The notes beneath the pieces are model-generated. The model saw only the letters and a program-made list of their open reading frames with translations. It was not told the origin of the DNA and made no database searches. Shown one piece after another: positions 34,990 to 46,136 of a stretch of 64,000 nt of DNA (within the stretch, counting starts at the first letter, position 1; every line of letters begins with the position of its first letter). A program made the position numbers and the translations under genes. Source of the stretch: Alligator mississippiensis (taxonomy: Eukaryota; Chordata; Crocodylia; Alligatoridae); contig NC_081824.1 in assembly GCF_030867095.1 (NCBI RefSeq), positions 115,328,162 through 115,392,161 of the forward strand. The letters are read 5' to 3'.

Positions 34990-36020
34990 GTAGTAGATAC
35001 TCCAGAGGATAGGGCTAGAATTCAGAGAAAACTCAATAAATTGGAGGATTAGACCAAAAGAAATCTCACGAGGTTCAATAAGGACTTGTGCAAAGTTCTG
35101 CACTTAGAACAATCCCATACTCCAGTACAGACTAGGGACTGACTGGCTTGGCAGCAGCTCTGCAAAAAAGGACCTGGAGTTACAGTGGACAATAAACTGA
35201 ATATGAGCCAACTGTGCGCCCTTGTTGCAAAAAAGGCTAATGGCATACTTAGTTGCATTAGTAGGAGTGTTGCCAGCAGATTGAGGGAAACGATTATTTC
35301 CATAATGTTGATTATACTTGACATTGTAGAGGCCACATCTGGGGTTCTGTGTCCATTTTTGGACCTCCACTCACCCTCAGTTACAAAAAGGATGTAGACA
35401 AATTGGAGAGAGTCCAGCAAAGGGCAACAAAAATGGTGAGGGGGCTGGGGCACATGACTTCTGAGGAGAGGCTGAGGGAACTGGGCTTATGTAGTATGGA
35501 GAAAAGAAGACTGAGGGGGATTTAATAACAGCTTTCAACTACCTGAAGGGTGGTTACAAAGAGGATGGAGCTAGACTGTGCTTGATGTGGCAAAGACTCT
35601 TCTGTGTTCTCTCTGCTGACTTTACTCATTGTCTCGGTGAGCTGTCCATGTTTCGGTGCCAGTGCCATCCTTCCCTTGCTTGCTCCTAAGAGAGGCTCTA
35701 GCTTGCTGGGGAGGAAAGGGCTCCTTGCACTTGGTCTTCTCAGTGGTGACAGATGACAGAACAAGGAGCAATGATCTCAAGTTGCAGCAGGGGAAGCTTA
35801 AGTTAGATGTAAAGAAAAACTCTCACTAGGGAGCATATTAAAGCACTGGAACAGGTTACCCAGAGAGGTGGTGGAATCTACATCCTTAGAGGTTTCTTAG
35901 ACCCAGCTAGACAAAGCCTTGGCTAGGATGATCTAGTTGGGGATGGTCCTGGTTTGAACAGGGAGTTGGACTAGATGATCTCCTGAGGTCCCTTCCAACC
36001 TTAATTTTCTATGATTGTAT
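34990..36020 (+). mobile_element. Older CR1 LINE, 3' portion with a foreign insert
   Basis: It begins in the late reverse transcriptase (RKLNKLED then TKRNLTRFNKDLCKVLHLE-like text) and runs through DNKLNMSQLCALVAKKANGI and [15 protein letters not shown] to the tail GATCTCCTGAGGTCCCTTCC at 35960-36010. Between about 35578 and 35738 the CR1 text is interrupted by roughly 160 bp of unrelated DNA; it resumes at TCTCAGTGGTGACAGATGAC. Frames are broken. It is the same age class as the minus-strand copy at 32572. Confidence 0.85.
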
Positions 36021-36390
36021 GATTAAGGAAAAAAATAAAGGAATACAAGAAGCAGGAAATGGAACCTATTTTGCACTGCACAAGCTCCTGTCACCCAAGT
36101 TTATCCCAAGGAAAACTCAGCTTAAAGTTTATAAAACCATAATCAGACCATGTATTTCTTATGGCAGTCAGGCCTGGGTTCTCTCACAAGGAGTGAGATA
36201 CTACTAGATTGTTTTGAAAGGAAAATTTTACTAAAAATCTTTGGTGCACAGTATGATCCCATTACACAAAAATGCTGCATAAGAACCTAATGAGTTGCAT
36301 TAATTGTATATCTCTATTACAGTAAATTAGAGCACAATGACTACAGTGGCTAGGTCATGTTGAAACAATGGAAGTGTAGCAAAACCCCCA
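36021..36390 (+). mobile_element. Non-LTR retrotransposon C-terminal remnant (not CR1)
   Basis: The plus strand encodes KLLSPKFIPRKTQLKVYKTI followed by IRPCISYGSQAWVLSQG, then LDCFERKILLKIFGAQYDPI in another frame, and LQWLGHVETME further on. The order Y(K)TxIRPxxxYGSxxW, FERKxLxxIFG, LxWxGHVxRM is typical of the tail of RTE-like or related endonuclease-reverse transcriptases in animals. It directly abuts the CR1 tail. The clade is uncertain, and the copy is broken. Confidence 0.6.
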
Positions 36391-36790
36391 GTTTTTCTTT
36401 TTTTTTTTATTTATTTTAAAATGCATTCCCTCCCCTTCCCCAACCATTTCTGACTTTTTCTCTCCCTCTCTATTCCCTATAGATAAGTATAAGTGAGCTC
36501 AGACTTAGGATAAGCTTTAAACATTTTTACTTTGGTAGCAAGATTTGGTTTTGGATATCCACCATTTCAAATTGTATTATTATTGGGTTTGTATTGATTT
36601 TTACTGTTGTATATGTATTATTATCATTTTTGTATTGATTTTTATTGTTTCATATGGATATTGTGTGGTTTAGGCCTGCGTTTGTAAGTGAACCAAAGTC
36701 ATGTCATGTTTCCATTTTATATGTCAAGCCTCTATCTTCTGTCCTCTGCCTGGGCATCCTATGTTGCAGCTGTATGAGTCACGTACCCCT
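36391..36790. other. AT-rich low-complexity stretch
   Basis: It has a T-run at 36398-36412. TTTGTATTGATTTTTA is repeated at 36587 and 36629 as part of a 42 bp tandem pair. No gene. Confidence 0.6.
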
Positions 36791-37455
36791 TCCATGTAAA
36801 TTGGTTCCCCGATGAATGAGTGTGATTGGGAATTATTGAAATACAATGGTAGCAGGCCTCTACTGAATGGCCTGTAATGATTGGGCCATCACCTCGCATT
36901 GATTCACCCAGGAACCACATACCTCACCCAGGAACAGAGACAAGACCAGCATTTGAAAGACAAAGGACCCTGCAAAACCAGCAACTGTCACCATTACAGA
37001 CACCCGAAACTGTACATCCCTGCATGGAGCACACGTGTTCAGTACGCCAGGGGCTGACTCTTGCCTGGGCATGCCTCCTGTCACTAGGTTCACACAAAGT
37101 CTGCCCCTATAACAAGGGGCAGTGAAGACAGACCCAGTGGGGACGCCCTCTCCATCTGGACCAGCACCATGCCACACCACCTATCCACCCAGAGGCCTTG
37201 CCGGCAACCCCTCTCTGGACAACACCTACTGGACAAGGACCCCTTTCCAGCCTGGATAGGAAGATATTACCTGCACACCTCCTCCTACAATTTGGACTCT
37301 TTCTCTCTCTCTGTCTCTCTCTCTCCTCCTGGACTTCAGCAGACTTCAGCCCCTGCATCAAGCCTCTCTAACCCCTGCTGCCATTGTGTGTGCATGCGTG
37401 TGTGTGGGGGGGTGCAAGGGAACCAATTTGACATTGTGTCACACCCTCCTGTCTA
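36790..37455. repeat. Unclassified element bounded by a 12 bp inverted repeat
   Basis: AAATTGGTTCCC near 36798 and its exact complement GGGAACCAATTT near 37418 enclose about 620 bp of GC-richer DNA with CACCCAGGAAC repeated nearby (36907, 36925). A CT-rich microsatellite lies at 37300-37327. Open frames inside show no family resemblance. It could be a DNA transposon or part of an LTR; I cannot decide. Confidence 0.35.
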
Positions 37456-38265
37456 ACAGCACAATATTGAGATCCTGAGAGTTGGCCTGACCCCCCAGGG
37501 CTACAGAAGTTATCTGGACACAAAAGAAAGCAATCCTCAGAGTGCTAGAGGGGAGAAGGCCACTGGGATGACCAAAAGTCAGATGTTTTATATGATGTAG
37601 TGTCAGGCCTGTAGGAATGAAACGTGGCTGATGCACAACAGACATGAATGGATGAAAATAATGGAGGCAGCCAAGGGCCTCTAGAGTCTGCAGTCCTTTT
37701 TTAAAAAAAAGCTTCATCAGCTCCCCTGAAAAGGAGGAACTACCTTCTGCCAGAACTATGCCCACACCAAGAGTTTTGCGATCATAGCTACATTGGTTAT
37801 GGGACATGATCTTTTCACACCTTTGCTCAAGTGTCTATGTCAGTAGAAATGTGTAATGTAGATAAGGTCTTAGATACTGGAGTGATAAGCATTCTAGAAA
37901 CCCTAAAATGGACACATAACTGTGAAAAGGATAAGTTGTTAAACTGGTCTATATTTCTAAGCATCTATGCTGCCATTTCCTTTGGTCACCTAAATAGTAA
38001 GTTTTAGTTATATAAGTGGCATTTTGGGCACATATGCACATGTAGAGATTTTGCTTCTCAAGCACATAACCCTGAATGTGTAGACAGCTAAGTATGTGCA
38101 TGCCTCAACACAAATCCTAGAAACAAAGTATTGGACAGAGACATAGTGACCTACTTCCATACATGGGTACAACTGAGAGATAGCTAGATTGTCCCCGCAC
38201 TTCTTCCCTTCAAATATAATACCAGTAACAGAGAGGGAGGAAGGTCCTTCCCTGTTTTAGCTCCA
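37456..38265. other. Intergenic stretch, no gene seen
   Basis: No recognisable repeat or coding region. Confidence 0.4.
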
Positions 38266-38269
38266 GTAG

Positions 38270-38445
38270 CTGAATATTTAGAAGCAGCTGTCTAGGAAGC
38301 TAGAAACTCAAGTTCTAGGGCTTCCCGCCTTCCTCCACAAACAGAAAGGTTTTGAGCCTACACCTTTGATTTCTGAGGTTAGCCATTAACCATAGGTCAG
38401 GCATTAATTTAGCTCATCTCCAGTGTTCCTTTGAAAGCAGGGCCA
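38270..38445 (-). repeat. Paired tRNA-like repeat (copy 10, reversed)
   Basis: On the minus strand the 5' flank TTTCAAAGGAACACTGGAG matches the flank of copies 1 and 5 (CCTCAAAAGGAGTGCTGGAG). Arms follow as CCTATGGTTAATGGCTAACC and, facing, GCTAGAAACTCAAGTTCTAG. Confidence 0.45.
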
Positions 38446-38594
38446 CCACCACCTGCATTTAATATTCATTAAATAAAATGGATGGAGCGCAGTGCCAGGC
38501 TCCAGGCTAGAACACAGGCCTCCTCACCTCTTTCAGGCCCAAAGCCATCTCATGAAGTCATAGAATCTGTGGCTTACTTGCTTCCTCATAGCTC

Positions 38595-38795
38595 CATATA
38601 TCTAGCTACCCATGGAGGCAGATTTAGAAAGGAGTTCTGGAAAATAGCATGGTTAGAGAGCTGTGCTAAGAAGTCAGAAAGATGCAGGTCCATACCGCCT
38701 CAGGGCAACAGGGGCCTGGAATCTAAGTCTTCAGCTTCCCAGGCAATTACCCTAGCTACTAGCTCAGCTACTGGGATTAAAACAGTGGAAGAATC
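38595..38795. repeat. Paired head-to-head tRNA-like repeat (copy 11)
   Basis: The plus-strand arm is GCATGGTTAGAGAGCTGTGC then GATGCAGGTCCATACC. The minus-strand arm is GTAGCTGAGCTAGTAGCTAG then GCCTGGGAAGCTGAAGAC. The 3' flank CTGGGATTAAAACAGTGG resembles those of copies 5 and 12. Confidence 0.55.
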
Positions 38796-38865
38796 TGGCT
38801 ACCTACATTTGAGGGCCTTAGGTACTGGTACACATCCACATGGGGTGCACACGCATAGTTCCATA

Positions 38866-39301
38866 CAGTAGACCCCCGATTTACGCGATTCTGACTTATG
38901 CGTGTCTTGCGTTTATGTGATTTTTTATTAGGGTCCAGACTAGAAAATGCCCCTCGAGATGCACGTCATTCACGTGTATACACAAACACTTGCAAGATTT
39001 GCATATATACATGCACACTTACATGAACGCCTCACCAGATTTGCAGGCGGAATCAAGCGGAGCTGTGCCACCATTGTGGTAACAGCATCTCAAGATGCAT
39101 AGGTGAAATGCTAGACGTGCTTCCTAAAGATGATTCCACCAAGTAAAAGGGGGAAAAAAGCTATGACTAAGGTATGTCTGGGGTACACAACCCCTTACTA
39201 TTCTATTATTTCCTATGGGGAAAGTCGTCCTGACTTACACAAATTCAACTTACACAAAATTCCTGCGGAACACAATACTCACGTAAATCGGGGGTCTACT
39301 G
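38866..39301 (+). mobile_element. Tigger-type (Tc1/mariner, pogo) MITE, 436 bp
   Basis: Both ends read inward CAGTAGACCCCCGATTTACG, a perfect 20 bp terminal inverted repeat, and both are flanked by TA (38864-38865, 39302-39303), the Tc1/mariner target duplication. A further inverted similarity continues inside (GACTTATGCG on the left, TGTAAGTCAGGACG on the right). At 39130 an ATG opens MIPPSKRGKKAMTK, which looks like the first residues of a pogo/Tigger transposase before the frame runs into the right end. The copy looks like an internally deleted derivative of an autonomous Tigger. Confidence 0.9.
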
Positions 39302-41027
39302 TATGTGCATAGCCCACTACACATGCTCAGTCTTTGTGTACTGCACATGTATCCACTTGGGTGTTCATACTGCCAGGAAATAGAATTTCTACCTGCATGT
39401 AAGTATCAAAAATACCACGTAGATGATTAAAAAACTGTCACATAGACAACCAAAGGAAATTAGAATATATACTTAGTATTTTTTTCTCTTCTTTTCTCTC
39501 TTAAGCTTTAAAATACTGCTTGTTATTTATTTAAGAACAGGATCAAATGTATAGGATATGCAATGTATCTTAGGAACTATCTTTGCCTTTTACAGTTTCC
39601 TGATTGAGACCTTATTTTTTTCAACCATAATCTTCCATTACTTTTTTTTAATTCTAACTTCTCAGAATAGTCTTCCATTGGCCTGCAGTTTTGTCTCAGA
39701 GTTCAGGAATTGCACAAGTTTAAAAGCAAAGCAAAGTTACAGACTTTGAATCAACAAGTTCATTGCCACTGACTTCACTGGTGGCAAAATGAGCAAACGT
39801 AACAAGGCAAGGTGCTTCTCTAGTGACAAAGTCCAGAGTAATTATTTAAAGAAGTTTTTGGGAAAGTTAAAACATATGATATCATCCTTTGGAGGCCAAT
39901 TTGTTTTGAAAAAGATGGCCTTTTGGGAAATGTTTAGTAAGGTCAGTAATTATATGTGTTGACAACACATTTAACAATACCCTTTGCACTTCATTTGCAG
40001 GATGACACTTTGAAGATGCACTTGCTTACATTCTGCTTGGCTAAATTTAAGCCATAATTTGACTGGACAACAGTGCAAAATATTTTCATCATGTTCTTTT
40101 AGTATGTCCAACTACTGGGTTCAAATACAGACCCTGGGGCCTCATTAACACATCCTTTTTCATGCCTCCGTCATAATGGGGAAAAAAAATCCTTCATGGT
40201 GGCAGTGATTAGAAATAATGAAGGAAAATAGTACAGGACTTCATTAAAGTTTCTGTGCCTTAAGGGACTGCAGAGAAGGCAAACAGGAGGCAAAAAGGAT
40301 CTTTGGGAAACTGCAAACTTAACTAAACAGGCACAAGAGAAAAAAGTTATTTCTGAAACTTTCTGAGCTTCATGACGCACAAAAACTAGTTCCTGTTCTA
40401 GTAAGGAGTTAGTATGAAGAAGGAAATCTACCCTCTAGGTCTGGTGAGGGCCATAAGTTGTTTGGAAATACTTTGTCTTGTAGTCTTCCTCCAGGCAGTT
40501 AACATTCACAGACATTACTGAGACTGTCAACACTGACATCTGCTGTAGCTGGTGTGAGAAGTATTACCCTGTCATGCCTGTGGCTGGAAGTTAACACTGT
40601 TGCTATTTACATTCACATTAGATGGAGCTGTTAGCATGACAGCTCTTGATGATTTGGTAAAGCATATCACCACTACAACATATTTTGTCTTCATGGTTGC
40701 CGTTCAGAAAGCCAGATTGTATACCCTTTCTCTCTTCACCATTCTGGCCCTAAACTGAAATAGGGTCTATTAAATTGAAAACCAAAATGCATCTTCTGCT
40801 TTTAACTGCTTAGATAGTTCCCCCAGTATCCAGCCTCATCTGGGGATGTTGCCTGTCAGCAGTTGATGCCTGAGGACTGCTTACTGCTAGACCAAGATAA
40901 TTAGTTTGGAAGGTACATCCTTTGTAGTCTCACCATTGCTACAGTTTTATCAGATGAATATTGGCTACTATGTCTTCTTAAGTAGTTCCAAAGCAACTAA
41001 TGCTAGCAAGGAGGCCCTCACTAGACC
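39302..41027. other. AT-rich intergenic stretch, no gene seen
   Basis: Short spurious frames only. No repeat family is recognised. Confidence 0.5.
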
Positions 41028-41740
41028 CATCCCTAATTTTAGCCCCAGGCCCAGCTATAGTCCTCACACTAGTTTGGAAGGCCCTACCAAACCCAAACCT
41101 ATTCTGAATCAGGGTCCCCTTTGACCTCTGACCCTAAACGAGGTGCCAGGCCAGACCTATGAGCTTCAATCCTAAACATAGTCCAGGTAGCCCTACAGAG
41201 TCCAACTCTAAATATAGCTTTACCATAGCCTAGGAATGACCCCCAACCCTAACTCTAGCCTATTGATCCCAACACTAAACTTAATCCAGTAACCCCTATC
41301 ACAACCAAATCCTAGGCTGGGGACCCCTATTGGCCCTAACCTTAACCATATCCCTAGCCATGAGATCCCTACCAACACAAGTCCTAAATTTACCCACGAC
41401 TCCTACAGATCCTGTTGCTAAGACTAGCATGGGGGACCATCACCATATTTCCAGCCAGATTTCTAACTCTAGCCTGGTGAGCCTATGGTTTTCGTTCCTA
41501 CCTATAGACCAAGGATCCCTACTGTACTCACAGACTGAGTACCCTCACTAACCTCAACCTGAAGCCCTAGACCAGGTACCCCACCAACTCCAATTCTAAT
41601 CCTAACCTAAGTAGCCCCAACTGGCCCCAAATCTAACCCTAGCCTAGGGGTTCCCACCATACCCAACACAAAACCTACAGAGGATCCCTGTTGTCCTAAA
41701 CACTAACACTAACCATAACCAAGGTCTTGCAAGCCAAATC
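41028..41740. repeat. Decayed minisatellite-like array rich in CCCTAA / CTAGCC
   Basis: Phrases such as CCCTAACTCTAGCC, TCCTAGGCTGGGGACCCC, CCCTAACCTTAACC, CTAGCCATGAGATCCC and CTAACCCTAGCCTAGGGG recur at roughly 30-50 bp steps through 700 bp with strong strand bias (C-rich plus strand). This suggests an old tandem array with unit about AACCCTAGCCTAGGGACCCC plus spacer. The telomere-like hexamer appears but never in a run. Confidence 0.55.
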
Positions 41741-41814
41741 AAATCAAACCAACCCAATCCAGCTGCCTGTTGGAATGAAACTCCCAGTCTCATGGCACCC
41801 CTATCTGCTCCAGT

Positions 41815-42131
41815 TCTAAACTTTGCCTCCATTTTTCTAAGCAGGGACTGGGTCATGCCCGCCCCCCCACCAGGACCCCCGTAGGCCCCAGGGGAGGCAC
41901 ACCCAGGCCTAGGGTCAGTGAGGATCTAGTCAGGGAACTTCTGGAGGGACTGGAAGTATTTAAATCAGCTGGTCCTGATGATCTCCACCCCAGAATGCTG
42001 AGGGAATTAGCAGAGGTGATTGCGGGACCCCTGGCATGGCTTTACGAGCACTCATGGTGCTCTGGTATTGTGCCAGAGGACTGGAAAAGGGCCAATGTGG
42101 TTCCCATTTTCAAAAAAGGGAGGAAGGAGGA
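41815..42131 (+). mobile_element. CR1 LINE, internal fragment truncated at both ends
   Basis: It matches 26296-26615 closely: GCCTCCATTTTTCTAAGCAG, FKSAGPDDLHPRMLRELAE, VPEDWKRANVVPIFKKGRKE. It stops abruptly at about 42131 without the CR1 tail. CR1 copies normally keep the 3' end, so the right side was lost by deletion or recombination. Here the LA-W-L codon is an intact TGG, whereas the 26296 copy has TGA. Confidence 0.88.
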
Positions 42132-44340
42132 CAGATATAACCCATAAAGCAACTGGTGCCCTGAGGCACTGGAGGGCCATAATTTAGTAGTTGAGGGGCA
42201 AGACTGAGGCCAGCTGGGTATGGGAAGTACCAGATAGCTAAAGTGAACCACAGCTCACTCTGGGATCCTGGAGCAGCCTCCCTAAACATCTTTAAAGTTC
42301 CATCAAAACATGGCAGGTGAGGTAGAAAGGGAGGGTACCCAGAAGAGCTGCTGCCCCTGGGGCCTGGTTCTGCTACACCACTAGAACCAATACAATTGAA
42401 CTCAAAGCACTACAACAGTCAGGCACAGTGAGCACAGTGTCTCTTTGGTAAACCATGGGGAAAAGACAACATTCAACATTCAGGTATTAGCTATAAGAAG
42501 GAATGAAGAAGAAGTCTTAGTCAAGTAGTAAAAAAGATTTACAGAGGCCAGTTACGAACTCAGAAAGATGACTTCTACTCAGTCATAATATTTAAACCAA
42601 CCATAATCTATACTAATAAATTAATAAAAATTACCTTGCTATCTAACCAGTCTCTTGGTTGGCGGTATTCTCAAGGCTTCATGTTGGTCTCAAAGAAGGA
42701 TTCACAAGATAACCAGGTAATGGTGACTTTATGGTCCATTTTGGAGAACATGATCTGAAAGAAACTTTGGTACTAGGTAATTGGCAGTGGAAAAAGCTCT
42801 GCTATTAACTGCCTTCAGAACTTCTATGTTTTGTAAAAAGCTCCACTAATGTCTTACAAATTTTCTAGGTGTCTTCCACAGGTCATATCATGGTGCTTGC
42901 TGTATGATCATTCAAGAGAATATGGTGACATGAGACCTTTCCCTTCCTGCATTGAGTACATACTATATGGGGTATGGGGGAGCAGAAGAAGGGAATGACA
43001 GAGAAGGAACAAAGAAGGAAAAGGAAAAGATTCTTAATTCTTTAATTATCAGTTAATTTACCAGAGTGTTATCTGATTGTTACTTCCTAGTACAAAGCAT
43101 AAGCATCATGGATGATTAAAAACGTCAATAGCATATTCGGCCAACTATAATGTATATTTCAGCCATGGTTTATTTTTAGTTAGCTTGGGAGAATACAGAT
43201 TTACAAAATGGCAATGAAACAACAATATATTAAAAGAGGCAATAGGGGATATTGGTATTTTGGTCTATTGAAATGTAGCATTATTTTCATTTCCCAGGGA
43301 AACACTAACAGCTAATATTTATTCTCTTTTTGCTAATTGTACAAAAACAGACAAGATCTGACAAATGGCACATGTATTTTTCCCAACCAAAAGGAAGCAG
43401 GATCCAATCCTTTATACATTTATACTTAGCAGAGCTCTTCCTACAACATATAGTTCACTGGCACCTCTCCATTACTCCCCCCAGTAGCAAGTACAATTTC
43501 TGATATTATTTGCAGGATCAAACCAAAGGTATTATTCTATTACAGTTTGATAGAACATTAATTTTAACATAACAATGTCATACTGTAAAAGCTAACAAAA
43601 TATTTTGATTGACAAATGTTTTATGCCACATACAGGCATTTAGTTTCTACCAGGAGAATCATAGCTCTCATAGTATAAACCATAAGCATAAAGTCATTCA
43701 CAGATTTTCTCCCAGAACAAAAATGGTAGTTCTGGGAGAAAAATAACCCATCTTCAGTCCAGTAGATGTCACTCCTGGGAAAGTTTCTCCTAGCAGGATA
43801 AATATCTGTACACTTTCCTGCTGCTTGAGTCCTTCAGGGGACCAACAGGAGTTTAGTGGTAGTGAAATGCTTCCCCTGCCTTCCCAAGGGTTGGAAAAAA
43901 TCAAGCAGTGGAAAAATGTTCCCCATGCCTTCCTGAGACCAGGAGCCAAGCAGAGGAGCAACCGTTCTTTGCTTCCCATCCTTTCCTCAGACTGGGGTCC
44001 CTGGAGTGAGGGGTGGGTGGGGAGCTTTGGTCCCACTGCTCCTGTCCCCTAAGGAACAGGGGACTGGAGCAGCAGCTGCTTCCCACACTTTCCCCATACT
44101 GGGATCACCCAGTCTTTGGCAGGTACAAGCAGAAGGGGAGAGGGGGAGGTTTCACACTGAACAACTCCCCCAGAAACATTTTTAGTGCCAGTCCCTTGCT
44201 GTTCAATGTTCCTTCTGAATTTGTTGCATGAAAGGGTCACTTACCGTTTTTATACTTTTTGACATGCAATCTTCAATGCTAACCTCATTAAATGTAAATA
44301 AGCATTGAAAGAGGGATTGCTTTAAACCAGACCCCCTCAT
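42132..44340. other. Intergenic stretch, no gene seen
   Basis: Mostly AT-rich. 43690-44200 is GC-richer, with spurious frames on both strands. No gene or named repeat is recognised. Confidence 0.45.
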
Positions 44341-44349
44341 TCTTTAGGT

Positions 44350-44653
44350 CAGGGGTTTTCAACCTTTTTGGATCAGTGTACCCCTGGTGGCTGGACGCAG
44401 AGCAGTGTACCCCCCGTGGCCAAATACGGAGCAAGGTGGGGGGGAAGGGGGTGTTGCAAGGCTGAATGCGGAGCAGCAGCAGCCACCACGTGCAAGCTTT
44501 CCCTGTCTCCTGTGTCTGGTCAGGCAGGTGGCACCTGCATGGCAGCATAGGATGATGTGCGGTAGTGCTTCATCCCCACCCACCCGCATGTACCCCCTAG
44601 GGGCCTTCTCAAGTACCCCTGGGGATACGCGTACCCTTGGTTAACAACTCCTG
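44350..44653. mobile_element. hAT-type MITE, 304 bp, with perfect 8 bp target duplication
   Basis: The left end is CAGGGGTTTTCAACCTTTTT. The right end on the minus strand is CAGGAGTTGTTAACCAAGGG. Identical 8 bp repeats CTTTAGGT flank it at 44342-44349 and 44654-44661. The interior repeats GTGTACCCC, GTACCCCC and GTACCCCTGG phrases, and no transposase is encoded. It sits about 480 bp downstream of the TAAR1 stop. Confidence 0.9.
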
Positions 44654-44777
44654 CTTTAGGTCATCACTTCAAATCCATTTGTAGATCCAACAGGAAACCC
44701 ATTTTGCACATTCCTTACAGGGCAGAAGATTCATACAGATATTAAAATGTATTTGCACCAGTAAAACAAATAAATGT

Positions 44778-44787
44778 TTTATTTATT
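44778..44787 (-). terminator. TAAR1: Candidate polyadenylation signal of TAAR1
   Basis: The minus strand reads AATAAATAAA, two overlapping canonical hexamers, about 340 bp past the TAAR1 stop. Use is inferred. Confidence 0.5.
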
Positions 44788-45128
44788 TGTTTCTCTTGTT
44801 CCACTGTTTCTTGCATTAGAATGATATACCTCCACATACACTGATATAAGGTTTTTTTACATTGCAAACTTTGTCTAAAGTGTATAGTATAGAGCTCAGC
44901 ACACTGTAAACATTAAACCAGTCTTTCATGAATATAACAAAAGAACCAAGGTTCATTTGGTGCAAGTTCCAGGCAGTAGTGGGAAAAGGTTTCAGGTACT
45001 ATGGTTGGCTACCTGAACAGATTTGACAAGTGAGTAAGCAAGCATTTGTCAACTCCTTCACTGTTAGCTCTTGCTTTCATAAATACGATCTCCAAACAAC
45101 AGAGAATGGTCCAACAGTTCTACGTGCA

Positions 45129-46136
45129 TTACTCTGAAAATAATTGAGTTCTGGAAGAGTCCTTTTGAAAAATTTTACCCAGTAGAATCATTTTTAGTGC
45201 CCTGCGAAACCATGTGTAAAAAAAGGCATAAACTATTGGGTTAAATGTAGAATTCAAGTAACCAAACCAAACCAATGCATCTATGAGAACAGGAGGTGTG
45301 ACATAATTCATGAAGGGATCGGTGGCAGTACAGAAAAAAAATGGAGTCCAACATAAAAGAAAAACTCCCATCACTATGCCTAAGGTTTTTGCGGCTTTTC
45401 TTTCTCTGCTTCGTGAAATGTGGTGCTTCATTTCAAGTCGGATCTGAGTTTGGCTACTTGTATCTTTAATGGATCTTGCCTGCCTCTTTGCTATGGCATA
45501 TATTTTCCCATAGACACATAACATAACAAATCCAGGGATATAGAAGGAAAACATGGAGGCTATCACACCTGATGTTTCACTAAAAAAGACAAAGCAGCCT
45601 CCTACGCAATGGATGTGATTATAGAAAATCTCTTCGGCTCCTCTTACGTTTAGCTCCAGAAAGATCATGACGAAGGCAAAAATAGCAGGGATGGTCCAAC
45701 TAATGAAGATCATGACCAGTATGATGAAAGTATTTATCTTCGACTTGTATCTCAGTGGGTCACACACAGCATAGTAGCGATCAACAGAAATGAAGGAGAG
45801 ATGGAAAATGGAGGCCGTACTCAACATGATATCAGTGCTAGTATGGATTTTGCAGAAGAGTTCTCCAAAGTACCAGCAGTGTTCAACAGAGCGCACCATG
45901 CTGTAAGGCATGACGAAACATCCCAACGAGAAATCAACAGCGGCCATGGAAAGGATCAGGAAATTTGTAGGTGTATGGAGCTGCTTGAAGTGTGATATTG
46001 AGATGATAACAGTCAGGTTTCCAGCTACAGTGGCAAGAATGATCCACACCATGAGGATATACATGGAAATGCGAATGCTGTTTGACCAGCTGCTCTTTAT
46101 GCAAGAGCCATTTACAGATTCACAGCAAAACTGCAT
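45129..46136 (-). CDS. TAAR1: Trace amine-associated receptor 1
   Basis: A Gs-coupled class A GPCR for beta-phenylethylamine, tyramine and related trace amines, mainly in monoamine neurons and periphery rather than olfactory epithelium. It has 335 residues (human 339, mouse 332) and a single coding exon as in mammals. Seven segments lie at about 24-47, 57-80, 95-118, 135-159, 190-215, 248-273 and 281-305. Key residues are TM3 Asp D102, DRY 119-121, CWTP 262-265, TM7 Tyr 293 and the TAAR signature [16 protein letters not shown] from 295. From memory, the near match of [25 protein letters not shown] and [11 protein letters not shown] to mammalian TAAR1 fixes the identity. NGS at 9-11 is a glycosylation site. 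The ATG at 46134-46136 aligns with the mammalian start. The frame stays open upstream to a GTG at 46181, which I do not use. A TTTCAG about 80 bp upstream of the ATG could be an acceptor for a non-coding first exon. Confidence 0.97.
   Translation of the reverse strand: MQFCCESVNGSCIKSSWSNSIRISMYILMVWIILATVAGNLTVIISISHFKQLHTPTNFLILSMAAVDFSLGCFVMPYSMVRSVEHCWYFGELFCKIHTSTDIMLSTASIFHLSFISVDRYYAVCDPLRYKSKINTFIILVMIFISWTIPAIFAFVMIFLELNVRGAEEIFYNHIHCVGGCFVFFSETSGVIASMFSFYIPGFVMLCVYGKIYAIAKRQARSIKDTSSQTQIRLEMKHHISRSRERKAAKTLGIVMGVFLLCWTPFFFCTATDPFMNYVTPPVLIDALVWFGYLNSTFNPIVYAFFYTWFRRALKMILLGKIFQKDSSRTQLFSE

Noticed and set aside
41028-41740. Interstitial telomeric repeat
   Set aside because: CCCTAA occurs singly, never in a TTAGGG/CCCTAA run, so a plain telomere origin is not supported.
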